Assembly: GCA_022579005.1 (NCBI GenBank)
Contig: MU401574.1
Coordinates: 41,809-105,808 of the forward strand
Direction: 5' to 3'
Length of the DNA: 64,000 nucleotides
Source: Poronia punctata
Taxonomy: Eukaryota > Ascomycota > Sordariomycetes > Xylariales > Xylariaceae
Shown: positions 47,601 through 60,800 of the stretch, in pieces
How the letters are laid out: every line of letters starts with the position of its first letter
Position numbering within the stretch: position 1 is the first letter of the stretch
Notes under the pieces: generated by a model
What the model was told of the DNA's origin: nothing
The model's input: only the letters and a program-made list of their open reading frames with translations
Databases searched by the model: none
Made by a program: the position numbers and the translations under genes

Positions 47601-50600
47601 TAATTAAACGGATGGAACTAAGCATCAGTGTCCCCGAGAGAGAGGCAATGGGCAAAAAAAAAAAACCCAAAAACAAAAACAAAAAAGCCGGAAAAGAAAA
47701 AGAAACGACGGATTTGTTGCAAATATCATGCAAGTAACACAGCTGAATGTCCTGCTACGAGGGAGACTGGCTCGCAAATAGTATGAAGAGATGAACTGGA
47801 CTTCAAAGTGTACTCTGCAACGGAAAGAGGGATGAGATTCAAATAACAGTCCCACATACCTTGAGCCAGAAACAGCTAGGGATACCGGGTATCGTGTACA
47901 GTTACTTGTGTGCGAGGCAATTGCAGTAGGTATGCACCTTACAAGATGTTGCGCGACAAGCCCAGATCGCAAGGCCAGAAGCTTGCTGTGGTGTCTGTAT
48001 GGTGAAGGTTGGGTGCTTCGTAAACACTGGACTGGACTCGATAGACCTAGCAGGCAGAATAGGTAGGTACCGTGCTGGTACCTCCCGCTCAAACAAGACG
48101 CACAGAGGTGACAGATGCAAGTGGGGTGTACAATGACCTGGGGGGGCCAAACCTTCCCTTGTGCCTCGTGGCGTATCGTGGCCGAACAAGGTTGTACTAG
48201 CTCCCTACTTGATCCGGACTAGACTAGTCTTAAGATTAATCTTGGCACGCTTAGGCCCCCTCTGCACGCGATGATAATGCGGCCCCGTTTTCAGATGGAA
48301 CTAATGAGTTGTCTGGCTGATTGCCGACTGTCAGCTCGACGTGGTCCAGAATGGGAAGAGAGATATGAATGTGTGGTCAACGATTTGCCAAGCAATGCCT
48401 TGAAAGTCCCCGAGATATGTAGTCAACAGCATGCGCGGTCCAGGGTAGGAGGTGAGTTATATGGAGGGGTCTGGCAGGAAGTGTTTTCTAGGGATGCTTG
48501 TAAGTGTGGGGGCCTTCAGACGGGACAAGGAGCCAATGCTGAAGGAAACGGGCCCAGGGACGCCATGCGACTATGTCAGCAACATCACTGGAGTTGCAGC
48601 GACATGTAGGTACGAGAACAGGCGCATCTTCTGACGTAACTCCATCATGGTCTTGCATCCAAGGCTTATAGAGTGGCTAGTAACAAAACCTCGGACATCG
48701 AAACCGGTCTGACAGAATGTGGAAATGAGACGGTCGTACCTTAATTATGGCGTGTAACAGGAACTTTAAATAAAATGGCTCTGCCGCATCGGTCGTTGGT
48801 AGTTATTTGAAGCTTTCTTGTGCTTTTCGTTCAGGTAGCTGCCGAAAACCTCCCAATTCTCTTCACGAGTCGCAAAAGCCAAGGGCTTCAGAGATGCTAC
48901 CGCAATGCTAGAGAAAGTGTGGCCTGACAGGTATTCCGAAAGGTCGATCGATGTTAGAACTCGAGATCGGTTGGTAGCCTCTAGGCCTTCTTTGGTCGAA
49001 TGCTATTTGCTATATCTAGTCAGCGAAGCGTCAATGGGTTACAATGCCGAATGACGGAATTAACATCTTGCCAGGGCGAAGCAGATCCGGAGAAGGGTTT
49101 CGGAAGGACATGCAGGGCCTATTAGGGTCTCATTCGCCTGTTGTTCCGAATTACCAGAGACGTAGGTATGTACCCGCGAATAGGCTGTGCGAGCAATGGT
49201 GCATGCGTATCGTCGACAACAAGATTGGTAATGTATAACCAGTACAAGTAGACCTAACTAGGAATAGGTACCCAGTCGTGAGACGCGTAGATGGGGTGTT
49301 TTGTGATGGCGCTAACGGGAAAGAAATCGGTCACTCACCTGAACAAGTAACACTGTCGGGGCGACCTAGCTGGTGCTCATGTGGATTTTGTCATGCAAGA
49401 AATGAATTCAGTCCCAGCAACTGGGAGGAAGATCTAATGCTAGTCAGTGACTGGTCAAGAAAAGGCAATCGCTTGATTGGGTACCTGTCGAACAGCTGTT
49501 TCCAAAGAGGGTCTCAAATCAACCAAGTAGCTTCCACTAGGTAGGTAGCGGCGAGTGTGGTTTGGTGCATCTACAACTTCGGTTTTTTCCTTCTTTTTCT
49601 TTTTCTCTTGTATTACACACCCAATGAGCTTATGGATATGGTTCTCGGTGCAAGGATTTCCAGGTTCGTCTGAGTCAACTGTTATGGTTAATTCAACTAC
49701 CAGTATGCTTAATGTCAGCGGTGCCTTCGCTGACCTGGGGCTCATGTTTAAACAAGGACATGGCCCTTTCTCAGCTTCATCGCGTAGTCCAGGAAGGAAG
49801 TTAAGATTTAGAAGTAATAAAGTATAACCCATCCACTCCGTGTTGGCCAAAGAAAGCACAGAAAGCAACTAGGTAAACAAGGATACGACAACTGACCAGT
49901 TTACTTTCCGAGATGCCATAAACACGGCATAGATGATAGGAGTAGGTGTTGGCAGGTGCGTTTCTCGGTATACGTGGAAGTCACTCCTTTTGCATAAACT
50001 TGCGGTTTATATCTGGGGCACAAGGACGGAGGGCGCTGCGGGTCGGCCGTCTGATATTGAGGGTCAAGTAGGTATTTATTCATGTGTAGTTCAAGTACTA
50101 GGTAGGTTCAGTAAACTGTTGTTGACTTGTTTGGCCGGTTTAAATGGTCCAAATATTTTCTTCCGTTGAAAGGACGGTCTCCCTTCTTATTTCAAGTAGA
50201 GGCAGAACCTAGCAGAGCCTTTTAGAAACGCGGCATTTGTCACAGGTGAAATCCGTCAACAAGAATTCATGAACCCCGAGAGAATTACAGGTCCAGAGCA
50301 AATCAAGAATGAGCAAGTCCAGTCCAATGCCCGGGCCCGGGCCCAAACCGTGTCGTGCGTATGTGGTCAACGCCAGTGTTTCGCTTCTGTACAAGACCAA
50401 GGAACTAAAAGAGGAAGTCAATGACGGAGTTATCGGTATCATATGCATAGAAGCTCTCCATACACTCAAAATAAGCCGCATGGAAACGTATGCTGTGATT
50501 TGATTGCTCTGCTCGCCGGCTCAAGCAGTGCATCACAACCACCAGTGCGTCACAGCTACCGGTGCGTCAAAGCTACCCCCTTGTGGCAAGGCAAACCATG

Positions 50601-50855
50601 CTAAACTGCATACCTATGTAAAGGCGCGCGAGGTACTTGCATGTGAAGGCAATGCGCCAGGCAGTCGGAAGTCATCTACACATGCAATCAATGCTCAAGC
50701 GTGTCAAGGAGGTAGCAAGGCCTTTGCGCCCCTACTGTAGTAGATTAGTGAAAAATCCGACTTGCAGTTTCCGCGGTATCTCAAAAGAATTCAAGTTTCA
50801 AAGACGTACATGTATACTCTAGAAGTTCGGCAGGCGGGTGGATACCACGGTACGT
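44658..50855. other. 6.2-kb region with no recognisable gene
   Basis: Several frames of 100-220 codons exist (for example 46079-46744 minus, 46531-47091 minus, 45492-45854 plus), but none shows a family motif and they overlap each other on opposite strands. CCTTTTTGGCRCGTTTTGT occurs near 46719 and again near 47094. G/C-rich GACGGGGGCG repeats occur near 45145-45165. An A-rich tract lies at 47650-47705. It may hold long leader or non-coding transcripts of the gene starting at 44657. Confidence 0.45.
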
Positions 50856-51262
50856 CAGTACCAGTTCAAAAGTTCCGAGCAAAAGTAAACAAAACGTCAG
50901 ATATTAGAATATTAATTAAAAATAAAAGATAAAGCAGGATAATTATACATTATATAGTATTCTATAGAGATTGAAATGCTCTATTTAACATTGTGAATTC
51001 CATTTCTATACCTATTTTATTTAATTAAATAATCTAAAAACAAGCCTTTAAGCAAAGTAGCAAGTACTTTAAACCCTTGCATGTTGCTTAAAAAGACAAA
51101 ATAAATAATAAATACCACTATATTTCAAAATGGTTTATTAAGCTTCATTACATAATCATTTTTTCCATTTTTCATTTATTATAAGTAAAGTGTTATAGGC
51201 AGTTAAAGTAATAGAGTTTTGGTGTAAAACCAGCAAAACTCGGAACTTTTGACCTCCCACTG
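50856..51262. mobile_element. MITE-like, very AT-rich element with terminal inverted repeats
   Basis: The two ends match as inverted repeats over about 24 positions (20 identical), with a perfect inner core TCAAAAGTTCCGAG. Both ends start CAGT, as many Tc1/mariner-type elements do. The 407-bp interior is far richer in A/T than its surroundings and has no coding capacity. The right flank begins TA, the usual mariner target duplication, but the left flank reads GT, so the duplication is not intact. A non-autonomous DNA transposon altered by RIP is the best reading. Confidence 0.65.
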
Positions 51263-51779
51263 TAATTACCAAGTCGGCAAATCGTCGCTTTCTCAACGGT
51301 TCTTGACCAAGATAGTAACGTTGGCGACATAGGGCTGTGGTCGTCCCAGGATAGATCTACGCACTACATAGAACCTAGACTAAGAATGTGCCATGCTACG
51401 GTTCTCCTGCAAGTATAACAGATCGGTCGCATGGATGATGCCACCGGCGACCTACCATATAAGCGCTTAGTACTTGTGTAGCAACGCGTTGTTATTTTCC
51501 AACTACGAGTACTGGTGCCTGGAACCCTTAAATCTTACTGACCTGGTAGGACCTGGCTAAGAATTACATGTCAAGGTGTTATAAGTAGGTACCTATAAAG
51601 CTCAACGCCGATCCTGTTTACTCATGTAGAAGTTGTCCGTACGGCCGACAAAAAAAGTGGAATAGTTTTAGTTAATACGTTGTGTATAGATTACGCGTAG
51701 GTTTGTTTACCAATTTTGATAAACAACTTAAAGTACCTAGCGTTTTATGTTTGTTGCTGACGTGGAATATCAAGTGCGT

Positions 51780-51890
51780 CTTAAAGCTGACGTTTGACAT
51801 CATCGTAAGCACACGGCTTAAAGCCGACGTTTAATATCATTGTAAGCACGCGGCTTAAAGCCAACGTTTGATATCATCGTAAGCACACGG
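51780..51890. repeat. 37-bp tandem repeat, three copies
   Basis: Copies at 51780-51816, 51817-51853 and 51854-51890, each starting CTTAAAGC and ending CACRCGG. All differences between copies are transitions (C/T or G/A). That is the signature expected of repeat-induced point mutation. A degenerate further copy may precede the array at about 51757. Confidence 0.9.
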
Positions 51891-52545
51891 TACTGGACCC
51901 TGGACCGTGGATACAGGGGTTGTCTGGCTATGATAGATAGGCTAACAACCTTCCCTCCTTTCCCATTTTCACTCCTTGGAAAGGGTCCACTCTTTACCTA
52001 TCTAGGTAACTTTTGCATACATCACCAGCTTCATTTTATTTTCCCACGCTACACTTGGCAAACCTGGTGTATTACGCCCTAGGCCGACCGGTTAATCTGG
52101 ACGGCTAGCAGCGGGAAAATAAGCTGAGGCGACTATGGCAGGTTGAAAGGTTCCGACGGTGGTTTGTGCCGTCTTTAAAAAAAGGATTCACCTGGCTTCG
52201 TCACTTGACGATTGTCTCCGGTACCTTATGGCCGGAATGAGAGGTGTAGCATGCTGCGGAAAAGGGACGGTTTAAAGGCTTGAGCGGCTTAGAGAAGGCG
52301 AATGGCCGGCAGCGTTCTTCTTTTCGCAGTATTGCCAACCTAACCTAGAGGGTTTTTCACCCTTGTTGCCAAAAAGTGTAGCGAGGGTTTTCCCCTATAG
52401 CATGCCCGAATGGGGTTAGGGGTCAGGTTATGCATAAGGCGTCTTTCCTAACATAAACCCGAATATAGGTCATGTAGGGGTAGCAGTAGGTTTAACACTA
52501 GGTCCCTAAGTTAGATGTTAATCAAGAGAAATACTACTACTACTA

Positions 52546-52790
52546 CTATTATACACCCTAACACACGGCCAAACTCCCACGCTGAAAGGAACCCCGAAAG
52601 TTTTTTATTGCTTGTTGCCAAATCGAACCCGTCGTCGTCCTCGGCAATGTAGTTTTGCGCTGCGAGGAAAGAGCACACAGGTTTTATATCGAAGGCTGCA
52701 GCTCATACCATTGTGGCAAGTGCTTTGATTGACTTGGTTTGTCGCCGAGGACATTTGATCTGGACGTAATACCTATTATACACCCTAACA
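52546..52790 (-). mobile_element. Possible copia-type LTR retrotransposon remnant
   Basis: An 18-base direct repeat, TGTTAGGGTGTATAATAG on the minus strand, occurs at 52790-52773 and 52563-52546. A TG start with TGTTAGGG is typical of fungal copia LTRs as I remember them. Between the copies, TGGTATGAGC (52710-52701) resembles the initiator-tRNA primer-binding site next to such LTRs. No gag or pol frame remains. Small size and missing internal region mean this is at most a deleted relic. Confidence 0.35.
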
Positions 52791-53302
52791 CTACTGATCA
52801 AATGGCCACAGAAGGTTGATATTGACGTTCGCTTTGTCGCTGTAGCGACATGTTTCCTTGCCGAACAATATCATCTTGCGACGGTTTTGTAATTTGAGAT
52901 ACATGTCATCTTGTATGCCGGACCACAAACGAAGGCTAGAAGACCTCAATGAAGATTGTCTGAGACTTACGGTAACTCAAGGCCCATGCTAGAGACTCTC
53001 GACTGGCCTTATCAAGCTGCTGGTCTGGAGCTGTCGCCACGTAACGGATATGTGTGACACGGCTGTAAGAGCCGATGGAGGGACATAGTCGACAATTGAA
53101 TACAACGAGAACTGCATCCTACGCCCAGTAGCCACCTCGGTACCCTGTAATCTAGTCCCAGCCTGTTTACAAAACCGATGAGATGGGATGGGGTGTAGTC
53201 GCAATTAGGTAGTCGAACACGGAAGGGGTCATTTCTTTGCACATCTCCATGGTGCTCTTTGGCATGCCAGCCTCGCTGGACCCGACAGCCGCATAACAGT
53301 TG

Positions 53303-53342
53303 ATCCCTTGATCCCTTCATCCTTTGATCCCTTGATCCCTTT
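53303..53342. repeat. TGATCCCT short tandem array
   Basis: About four degenerate copies of TTGATCCCT with one CATCCTT variant. Confidence 0.7.
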
Positions 53343-54063
53343 TTAACTTTTCGTTTGTATGAGTGGTGGAGCATATCTCTTACAGATTCAATCGGGGATA
53401 ATATACGCGCGTACATTTACGCCTTAGAGATTTCCCATCCCGCCCCTTTGGGGGTTTGTGAGGGGAAATGACCTGACTATGACTCCGGCAGGATAGACTG
53501 GGCTTCTAAAAACCTTTCGTCTCGAACCGTCGGTGCCGGACGCAATTGGAAGGAAGAACTTGTTGACCTAGTTTAATGTTCTTATAGCCGAAGGGTACAC
53601 TTCACGATCAAGCACTGACCAGAGTCAAACGCGAGCCAAATGCTTTTGTATCTGAGAACACCTCTGGGTCCCAAGTCCCAATGCACTAATGTTTTGGTAA
53701 TAGGACTGCGTCTTAACCATAATGGGATTTATCAACAACGTTGTTATGGGTTGGTAGGTGTATTGTGGCATGTAGAAGTGTTGGAGGGTTTACAGTCCCT
53801 TCACTGTAAAGGACCCTAATTATAGCCAGATCTGTACCTTCCCCTACAACGTACATAGTACCTAGGTACGTCGCCTTTCCCTTGGCGGAATCAGAGATGA
53901 GCTGAAAACATAGATATCAGCACTTACGGAGCACTGTGCACCTACTCGTAGGTTAGATACTTACTAAGCACTTACTTAAGTACCTAGGTACCTATTACCT
54001 GTCATTAGATCTCATCGCTTACAAGTACAACCTCGGCACCCCCTAGAGCGACCAGCCTTCCCC

Positions 54064-54506
54064 GATTAATAAAGAGAATTGTTAAGGGGGCACCCATCTA
54101 GCGTGAATTGCCCAAGCACCTACCCCACTTTCGGCGCCGCAGCTGGCAGAGGAGATAACTGCCTTACCTAGCAAGGTACCTACCTAGGACCTCCAAGTAT
54201 AGACTTACCTTTTCGTTACTCTTTATTATTGCCGCCAGCACTGCTATAACAAAGCTATTGCAAACCTCGCTGCTTGCTTAGGTAGTTACAAAGCCGTTGC
54301 AATAACCGCTTTTTAATGTAGCATGCAGCCTATATAACTAGGAAAGAGCATTGAAGAGGTAGGTTCTGTGTACTTTGCTAGTAAATCCTATAAAGCGACC
54401 ACATAACCTACCTCCTGTCTGCCACCTGTTGCGTCCGGGAGTAGGGTGGGTGCCTAGGCAATTCACGCTAGATAGGTGGCCCCCTGACAACTCTCTTAAT
54501 AAAATG
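54064..54506. mobile_element. Inverted-repeat (foldback/MITE-like) element with ~85-bp arms
   Basis: Arm 1 (54064-54150) and arm 2 (54418-54506) are inverted copies at roughly 75-80 percent identity by eye, sharing an exact 17-base core ATCTAGCGTGAATTGCC. Differences in and around the core are almost all transitions, which fits RIP of a paired repeat. The spacer of about 270 bases has no coding frame. It could be a non-autonomous DNA transposon or an inverted duplication. Confidence 0.7.
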
Positions 54507-54765
54507 TTAGGAACAGGTTGTAAGATTAAAATATAGTAGGTATAAGATATTTTGTATGTATGCGCCAACAGGATGATCTAGCCCCTTTGCACGATTGCTT
54601 CAAAGTCTTGATATCTGCTTAATCTAACATTGGGGGCCCTCGCATCTAATTGCAAACAGTAGGTATTGCATGATGATCACCTCCTCTTGCTGCTGACCAG
54701 GCAGCCAGGTACTCACTTGAAGTGTTTAGGATAGGTAACACTTTAGAGTGAGTGCTCGCAATCAC

Positions 54766-54815
54766 AGTACCTAATATATTCGTACACTGTCCAGTGCACG
54801 AACATATTAGGTACT
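54766..54815. repeat. 23-bp-arm hairpin
   Basis: Arms 54766-54788 and 54793-54815 pair around the 4-base loop GTCC, with two A/C mismatches. Read from the minus strand, both mismatches become G-U wobbles. An RNA from that strand could therefore form an unbroken 23-pair stem. Confidence 0.85.
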
Positions 54816-57800
54816 GCCTATTCTAACCTTTCTCTATTAGGTCATGTAAACAGTAAGTAGGTAAGGTACTATGTACTCGTAGGTAGTCGGTTCGTTATAC
54901 CGACCATTACACCTTCCTGCTCAGGCTAATCCTCCTCGGCGCTCCAGCATAAGGTTGCGGCCCTTGCAGGTGATGCTATTGGTGCAATTCTCTGTCCATC
55001 GGGCCTGTATTCCGTTACGAATCGAAAAGAGACAGACGGTTGGAGGTCCATAGCCTATCTGGTCGATGGTGATCAAGAGCTAACGTTACCACATATTGAT
55101 AATCTCGATGCCTGTATGTATGGTGGGTAAAGGCGTCCATAGTAGGCCTTTTAAGTCTGTTTGCTAAAACATTTGATCGTGTCCAGAAGGAGACAGAGGT
55201 GGTATTTGGAGACGACCAAGTGTGAGAACCTTTTATAGGTACCTGATTCAACTGATACCTACTCGCACTGGAAGTAGGGATGGCGGCCCATATCGTGATA
55301 TTTCATAATTTTGGTCTCCATTTCCTCAAGACCTGGGCCAGCCTTGGTGATCACCCATGGAGGTATGTCGTTGCCCAAAGCTGAACCCTGATGATTAAGA
55401 AGATTAATAAGGTTTATTAGTTTCAACTTACACGTAATTCACGCAATGCATCCTGGTCTAGGCATCCTAGCCCCAACTACCAGGCTGCCAGGCTGCCAGG
55501 CTGCCAGGGCACCTGGTCGCGACGTACATACTCGTATGCCTCCTCTTGCATACCGGCGAAGGGGTACCATACCGACTGTAGACCTGCAGCATACCTACTA
55601 CTATACTCACCTCTCATTCATAGAGACAGGCATATACCTATCTACTGCAGCGAGATATCCAGTACCATGACCTCCGCTGGTCGCTTTTCCCTCTGCCGAA
55701 ATCCCGACATTTGTGTTTGTCGAGTGGCAGGCTTTGCCGTGCCAGCGAAAAAGCCTAGATTAGAACTTATAGGACGACCTCTAATCAGAGGCTTGTTACC
55801 CTTTAGAGGTTTTGCCAAGTCTTGCAGAGTTCAATTTATGGGCATCATAATACGAGTACCTACGTACTTGCTTTGGACTTGGGATGATAATCCCAGACCA
55901 GACCTTCGGGACGAGCCTTCAAACGGGAGTTGCATCGAAAGCCCCTCCACATGGTTACGATTCACCAATGGTTTTACATGCCAGTCCGTCGTTCGTCAAC
56001 ACGGCGACAGGGGAAAGAACGGGCGGAAAGCAGCGGAGAGGCCTGTATACCTACGTAAAGACGCTGACCTAACCTAGTAACCCAGCAGTGTCCGTACAGT
56101 GCCGCTAGTATCTAGAACCCCCCTGGACAGCGTGCCAACCTAATACTACGCAAGTCCAGCAACTCGCAGTTGATGTAATTAATCCTCAAGGGATCATCAC
56201 GAACAGACCTTGACCTAGCACTTGAGATGGCGTGAGCAATAGCGTACCTTTCTTTTTAGCTACCACGGCTCCGCGAGTATTTCGGTAAGTACCATATTTT
56301 CTAGGAGATAGACTTCTCTATTCTAGGTAAAGTAGTCTCCGCGATACTTACTACTTTCAGTGCACGGCCGGTTCTAGCGCCAACCATCTGCCGGAACTCA
56401 ACCCGCGGGTCAGTGATACGTTTCAAATTGTATAACTGCATCCTTCGTGCAAGATGAGTTGCGCATAGCTGTGCGGCCTGCGAAAAATACACGGCAGGTA
56501 CTATCCAATATTACACAGTTATAAGGACTCGAATTACGGGGCCCGGTTTTCCCTTGGCATCGTTTGCGCATGTACCTACCTGTACCAGTACCATGAGCTT
56601 TCGTGTCCGTGGGTTAGGTCGTCTACCACCACGTACGGGCCCGCACGTACAGTACCTGACAAAATGGCCCTACTGCGACCCCACATACACCACGATCCAC
56701 TGGAGCTTCAGCAGGGGGGTGTGTTGACAGACGGGGACTTTGGAGAAACCTTGTCGGGCTAGGCAAGCGGCACATTAGGTTCTTTGCCCTTGTTGGTGTC
56801 ATCGCATGCTGCACCTGGGACGTGAGCTGCAAGTAACAATCACCATTACTACACGAGTAGAAAGGGGGTATCAGTCTGACGGCATGGACAGACATGAGGG
56901 GCATCCCACTTCAATTGGTATTCTGGCGAACCAGACGAAAATGCGCAATCGGCTTGACCGATTCATCTTACCAGAAAATGCTGTGCTACTCGTTCCGATG
57001 TTAAGAAAACGCGACGGGCATACCTCGTGAAGTCTGCATAGTGAGGTCACGTATTGTCGATGTACCTTGGAGATACCAAGATGTACCCTTGTTTGCCTTG
57101 CAATAGGCCACGAGGAGCTGCACGAGGAGGAGGTATGTACGGGAGTTGTCGCTCAGGTCTAGGAGGTACAATTGATGATGTGGTTAAAAAATCGGCCAAT
57201 CCCGTCATATTGCATTCGCGTGGAACATTTCATATTTCCATGCCCTTCTGGATTCTTGGACACATGCTCTTTCGTCGTCTAGTTATTGAGTCTACCTAGA
57301 CCGACCTCCTGTCCCTGCCAGTGCCACCTACCTACCTATTTGTCTCCAAACAATTCAAGGATCATTACTAATCTTATTGGGTTGGGTTGACTAGGAGTAC
57401 ATGTAGATACGAGGTAGAGGACATGTACTGTGCATGTATAGGGATACGAGAAGCATGCATGCGAGTAATTTCACTGAGTCCGAATATCTACACCCACGCA
57501 CAAGTACGTGTAGTAACTTGCATCGAATTCTACCCGAGGACGTGGGTTTGCGCGACCAAGCAAGGAATATCTCATCTGCAAACCACAATCCGCAATCCAC
57601 AATATCGCTACTCGTAATTCATCGGCAAACCAATCACTCACAGACCGAGGGACAGGTGAGTTACGATATCAGTTCATTTATATAATATGCCCATCCCGAA
57701 ATTCGGATGCTTCTCCATTTCACAGATGAACGCCACACAGGCTTGGACGAATATCATAGACGCTGGTGCCCGAATCCTGGTGATGTAGAGAATTGAGATG

Positions 57801-60800
57801 TTAGGTAGGTCAGGCACCTTTGATGTAACTTTGGTGTGGTTGTTCTTCTTGTTGTTACTAACCAGATGTAACGGGAGGAAAAGAAACAGGACACGATTCC
57901 AGAAGAAAATAAGAAGCTTATTCCATAGATATTTGACCATCAACGTATTCCACCCTGCAGGGATTCTAGCCCGCCTCCTCTCTTTCCTTGTGACATGAGG
58001 TTCTTTTAAAGTTATCACCTCGCCGGGCTCCTTGTCTCTTGTCCCTGGCTGGCCTGGACGCCTGCTTCTCAGCTGGCCCGTCTATCAGGCTAGAAAACAG
58101 GCTTAAATTCACTAGATGACACCTAGTAGCAGGGGATCCATGACACGATGCTGTCACTTCCCGCCTGTCCTTGTATTATGTGTACCAAACCAAGTAATTA
58201 TCCCTTCATCACCAGATCTCCAAAACGCCCCTGGAAACAAACTGGGGAGATGTATTGGGGAAATGCTAGCGTATCAGCAGTTGGTAAAACGCCCGCCGTT
58301 GAAACTGGGTTTAACGGATCCGATTCTTCTTCCAATTTGTCGTCTCACCCCCAACTCGGTGATGCCATAAGCCTCCGACCTATCCAGCTCTGTTCCGATA
58401 CGTATGGGATCAGGCGCAAAGTGAAAGGGGCTACGCGTGCTTGCTCCGGCGTGCTCGGGAGGACAAAGTCAAGTATCTGCCAACCAGAGAACAAGACATG
58501 TCAAATGTCAGCTGACAGATACGCTGAGCATTATCGTCCTTTCTCCCCAGTGGCGACTCGGGATGCATTCCGGCGATTCTGACCGGATTCAGACGATGAA
58601 GAACGAAGGGAACAAGCGACATTACACGTACGTACATGACTTCTCCTCCCACCCTTGTGCCGCACCTGGCCGATGGTAACATATTCCTTCGCCTCACCGC
58701 TAGTGATGATATCGTAGTAGAGTGCGTTGCAGCACACATTTTGGCTGCTTTCAATCGTCTCTTACCGCAAGATCAATTCGTACAAGTACATACATACACT
58801 ACACTGTATTACCAGGCTACAAAGTCAAGAGTCGTGCAACTTGGAACCTGCTCAAATTCGCGGAAGACAGTACAGTCGGTGGGCTTATACTTGCCACTTT
58901 TCAACTCTCTCTCTCCATTTGTGTACTTTAGAATCAGATGGTTTGAGATACATAAATTAGTTTCCAATTCGACATCGACTCGGATCGGATATGACTCCCC
59001 CCTTATGATGATTCATTCATATTCATAAAAATCACCGCATTGCCGTGATATGCGGCCAGAACTCGTAAAGACCCTTTTTCTGACCGACGAGAAGAGGGAA
59101 CAACTTGGCGTCTAGAATCCTTCCAGACCTCTCTCAGCTCACTTTCGTAATAGCTTATTAATTGCCCGGGACGCTGCGTGGCTGTACAACATGGAAAAAT
59201 AATCGGGCCTGTCTGTCTGTCTGTTCAACTTGGTCGTAGCTTTTCTTTCTCTCTCTCTCTGTCTGTCCTCTACGAGTAAAAGGACCATCCACTTCCCAGT
59301 TCAGCTGCTGCTGCACGTCCATCCAAAACGAACTTATGCCATAGTTTATTCGGTCTAGTTCTCACCATATCCTGCAGCGTGTTTCACATCCTGATATTGA
59401 AATTAAATAACTTCGGGTTGATACTGGAACTGGTAGTATTCTCCATGTATCTGACCGCAAGTTTCGTCAACGTAAGCAAAGTATTTGCCGGCAGGAGTTG
59501 CCAGTGAAACAATCTCCTCGGAGGAAGGAAGGACTTGTTCTTTATATTATAACATTTGTTGATGTTGATATTATGCAAGTGCACATTTACATTTGATGCT
59601 TTGAATCAACTGCAAGTCTCGACATCAACTGCTCGACTTCAATCTCCCCCAGACAAACGCAAAACCCAGCCCGTAACTGTGATCTTTAAATAGAACAAAT
59701 ATCGGGTTCACTACTGCGATCACATACTCCCTTTAGTCAATCAAACCGATGCCTTGTTTTCTTTTTCCTTATATGTATACATATCATATACGTTATTGAT
59801 TGTAATACATATGAAACCATATATCTATCCGAAGAAAACTGTTACGTTATATCATAAAAGAAAACACTCCAAGTACCTATACGTACCTAGTAGACCGTTA
59901 GAAAGACAACTACCAACTACCTTGGGTTTAGAGTTACAGTTTGGGATTTATTAAGCGAACCTGGAGTACAGTAGCACCTTTATTTTACGTAGGTATATCC
60001 CCAGGGGTTTGGGGCTTTCCTTCCTTCCTTCCCTCAATGCCACCTTATAATACTTGCTGTTACTACAGGGCAACAACCCCCCGGTTCTTGACCGGTATAT
60101 TATAATGCATGTACATTGCTAGGGGGGGTGGGCAGGTAGGGCTATCTATCATAAACCGTTGAACCTTTTTTGAAATTGGCGTTTCGACACTTGGGGTAGC
60201 TTGATCCGTGATTTAGATTTCAGGATTCGCCCGTCCGTTGAATCGGAAACATGCTTCCAAGACACTAAAGTTACCTCTTCCTTTGTAAGAACCCCTCTTT
60301 TTTCTCTCAGACCTTTCTGCATAATACATTACTCTATACCCATTGCCCAGGTCGAACTCGGGAGTATCTGGTCTAGGCGCCTACCTAGGTACTCTCTACT
60401 CCGCACGTGCAGTAGGTAGATAGGGGCTGAAGGCCGAATTCATCTCTTGACATGTACGTACTCGTATGTATCTGCCATAGCATAGTTAGGTATGTATGTA
60501 GGTTAGTTGATTAAGGCTAGACTAGACTGGGGCTGGGTAAAAGGCCTGCATTGCACCACCCGGGGTTCACGGTCCCAAAAAATCAACAACAAAGCGGGGA
60601 ATATGTAATCATCCCAACCGAACCCCAGTTCGGATCCTACTTTACTATGTACCGTACCTGTAACCTACATAGCCATGTACATGTACGTACCAAGCGAAGC
60701 GATTTGGGGGGGGAATAGAGAAGAGCCCCTGATCCCTGCAGTTTATCACGGCTGATTATAGTACGTTACTTCTTGTTACTTTTTACCAACTGAGATCAAT

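Larger units (their letters stand above)
51263..54063. other. Repeat-rich region without genes
   Basis: Contains the 37-bp tandem array (51780-51890), an ACT microsatellite at about 52534-52548, the LTR-like direct repeats at 52546-52790 and a TGATCCCT array at about 53303-53342. Palindromes GTACCTAGGTAC lie near 53860 and 53985. No gene is recognised. Confidence 0.5.

Noticed and set aside
52551..52565. CCCTAAC telomere-like motif
   Set aside because: Only one repeat unit at each of two sites; better explained as part of an LTR-like direct repeat.
55667..56077. 136-codon plus-strand open frame
   Set aside because: Basic, motif-free translation in a repeat-rich region; looks like chance.
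58148..58582. 144-codon plus-strand open frame
   Set aside because: No recognisable family, overlaps opposing frames of equal length, no introns or neighbours that would support it.
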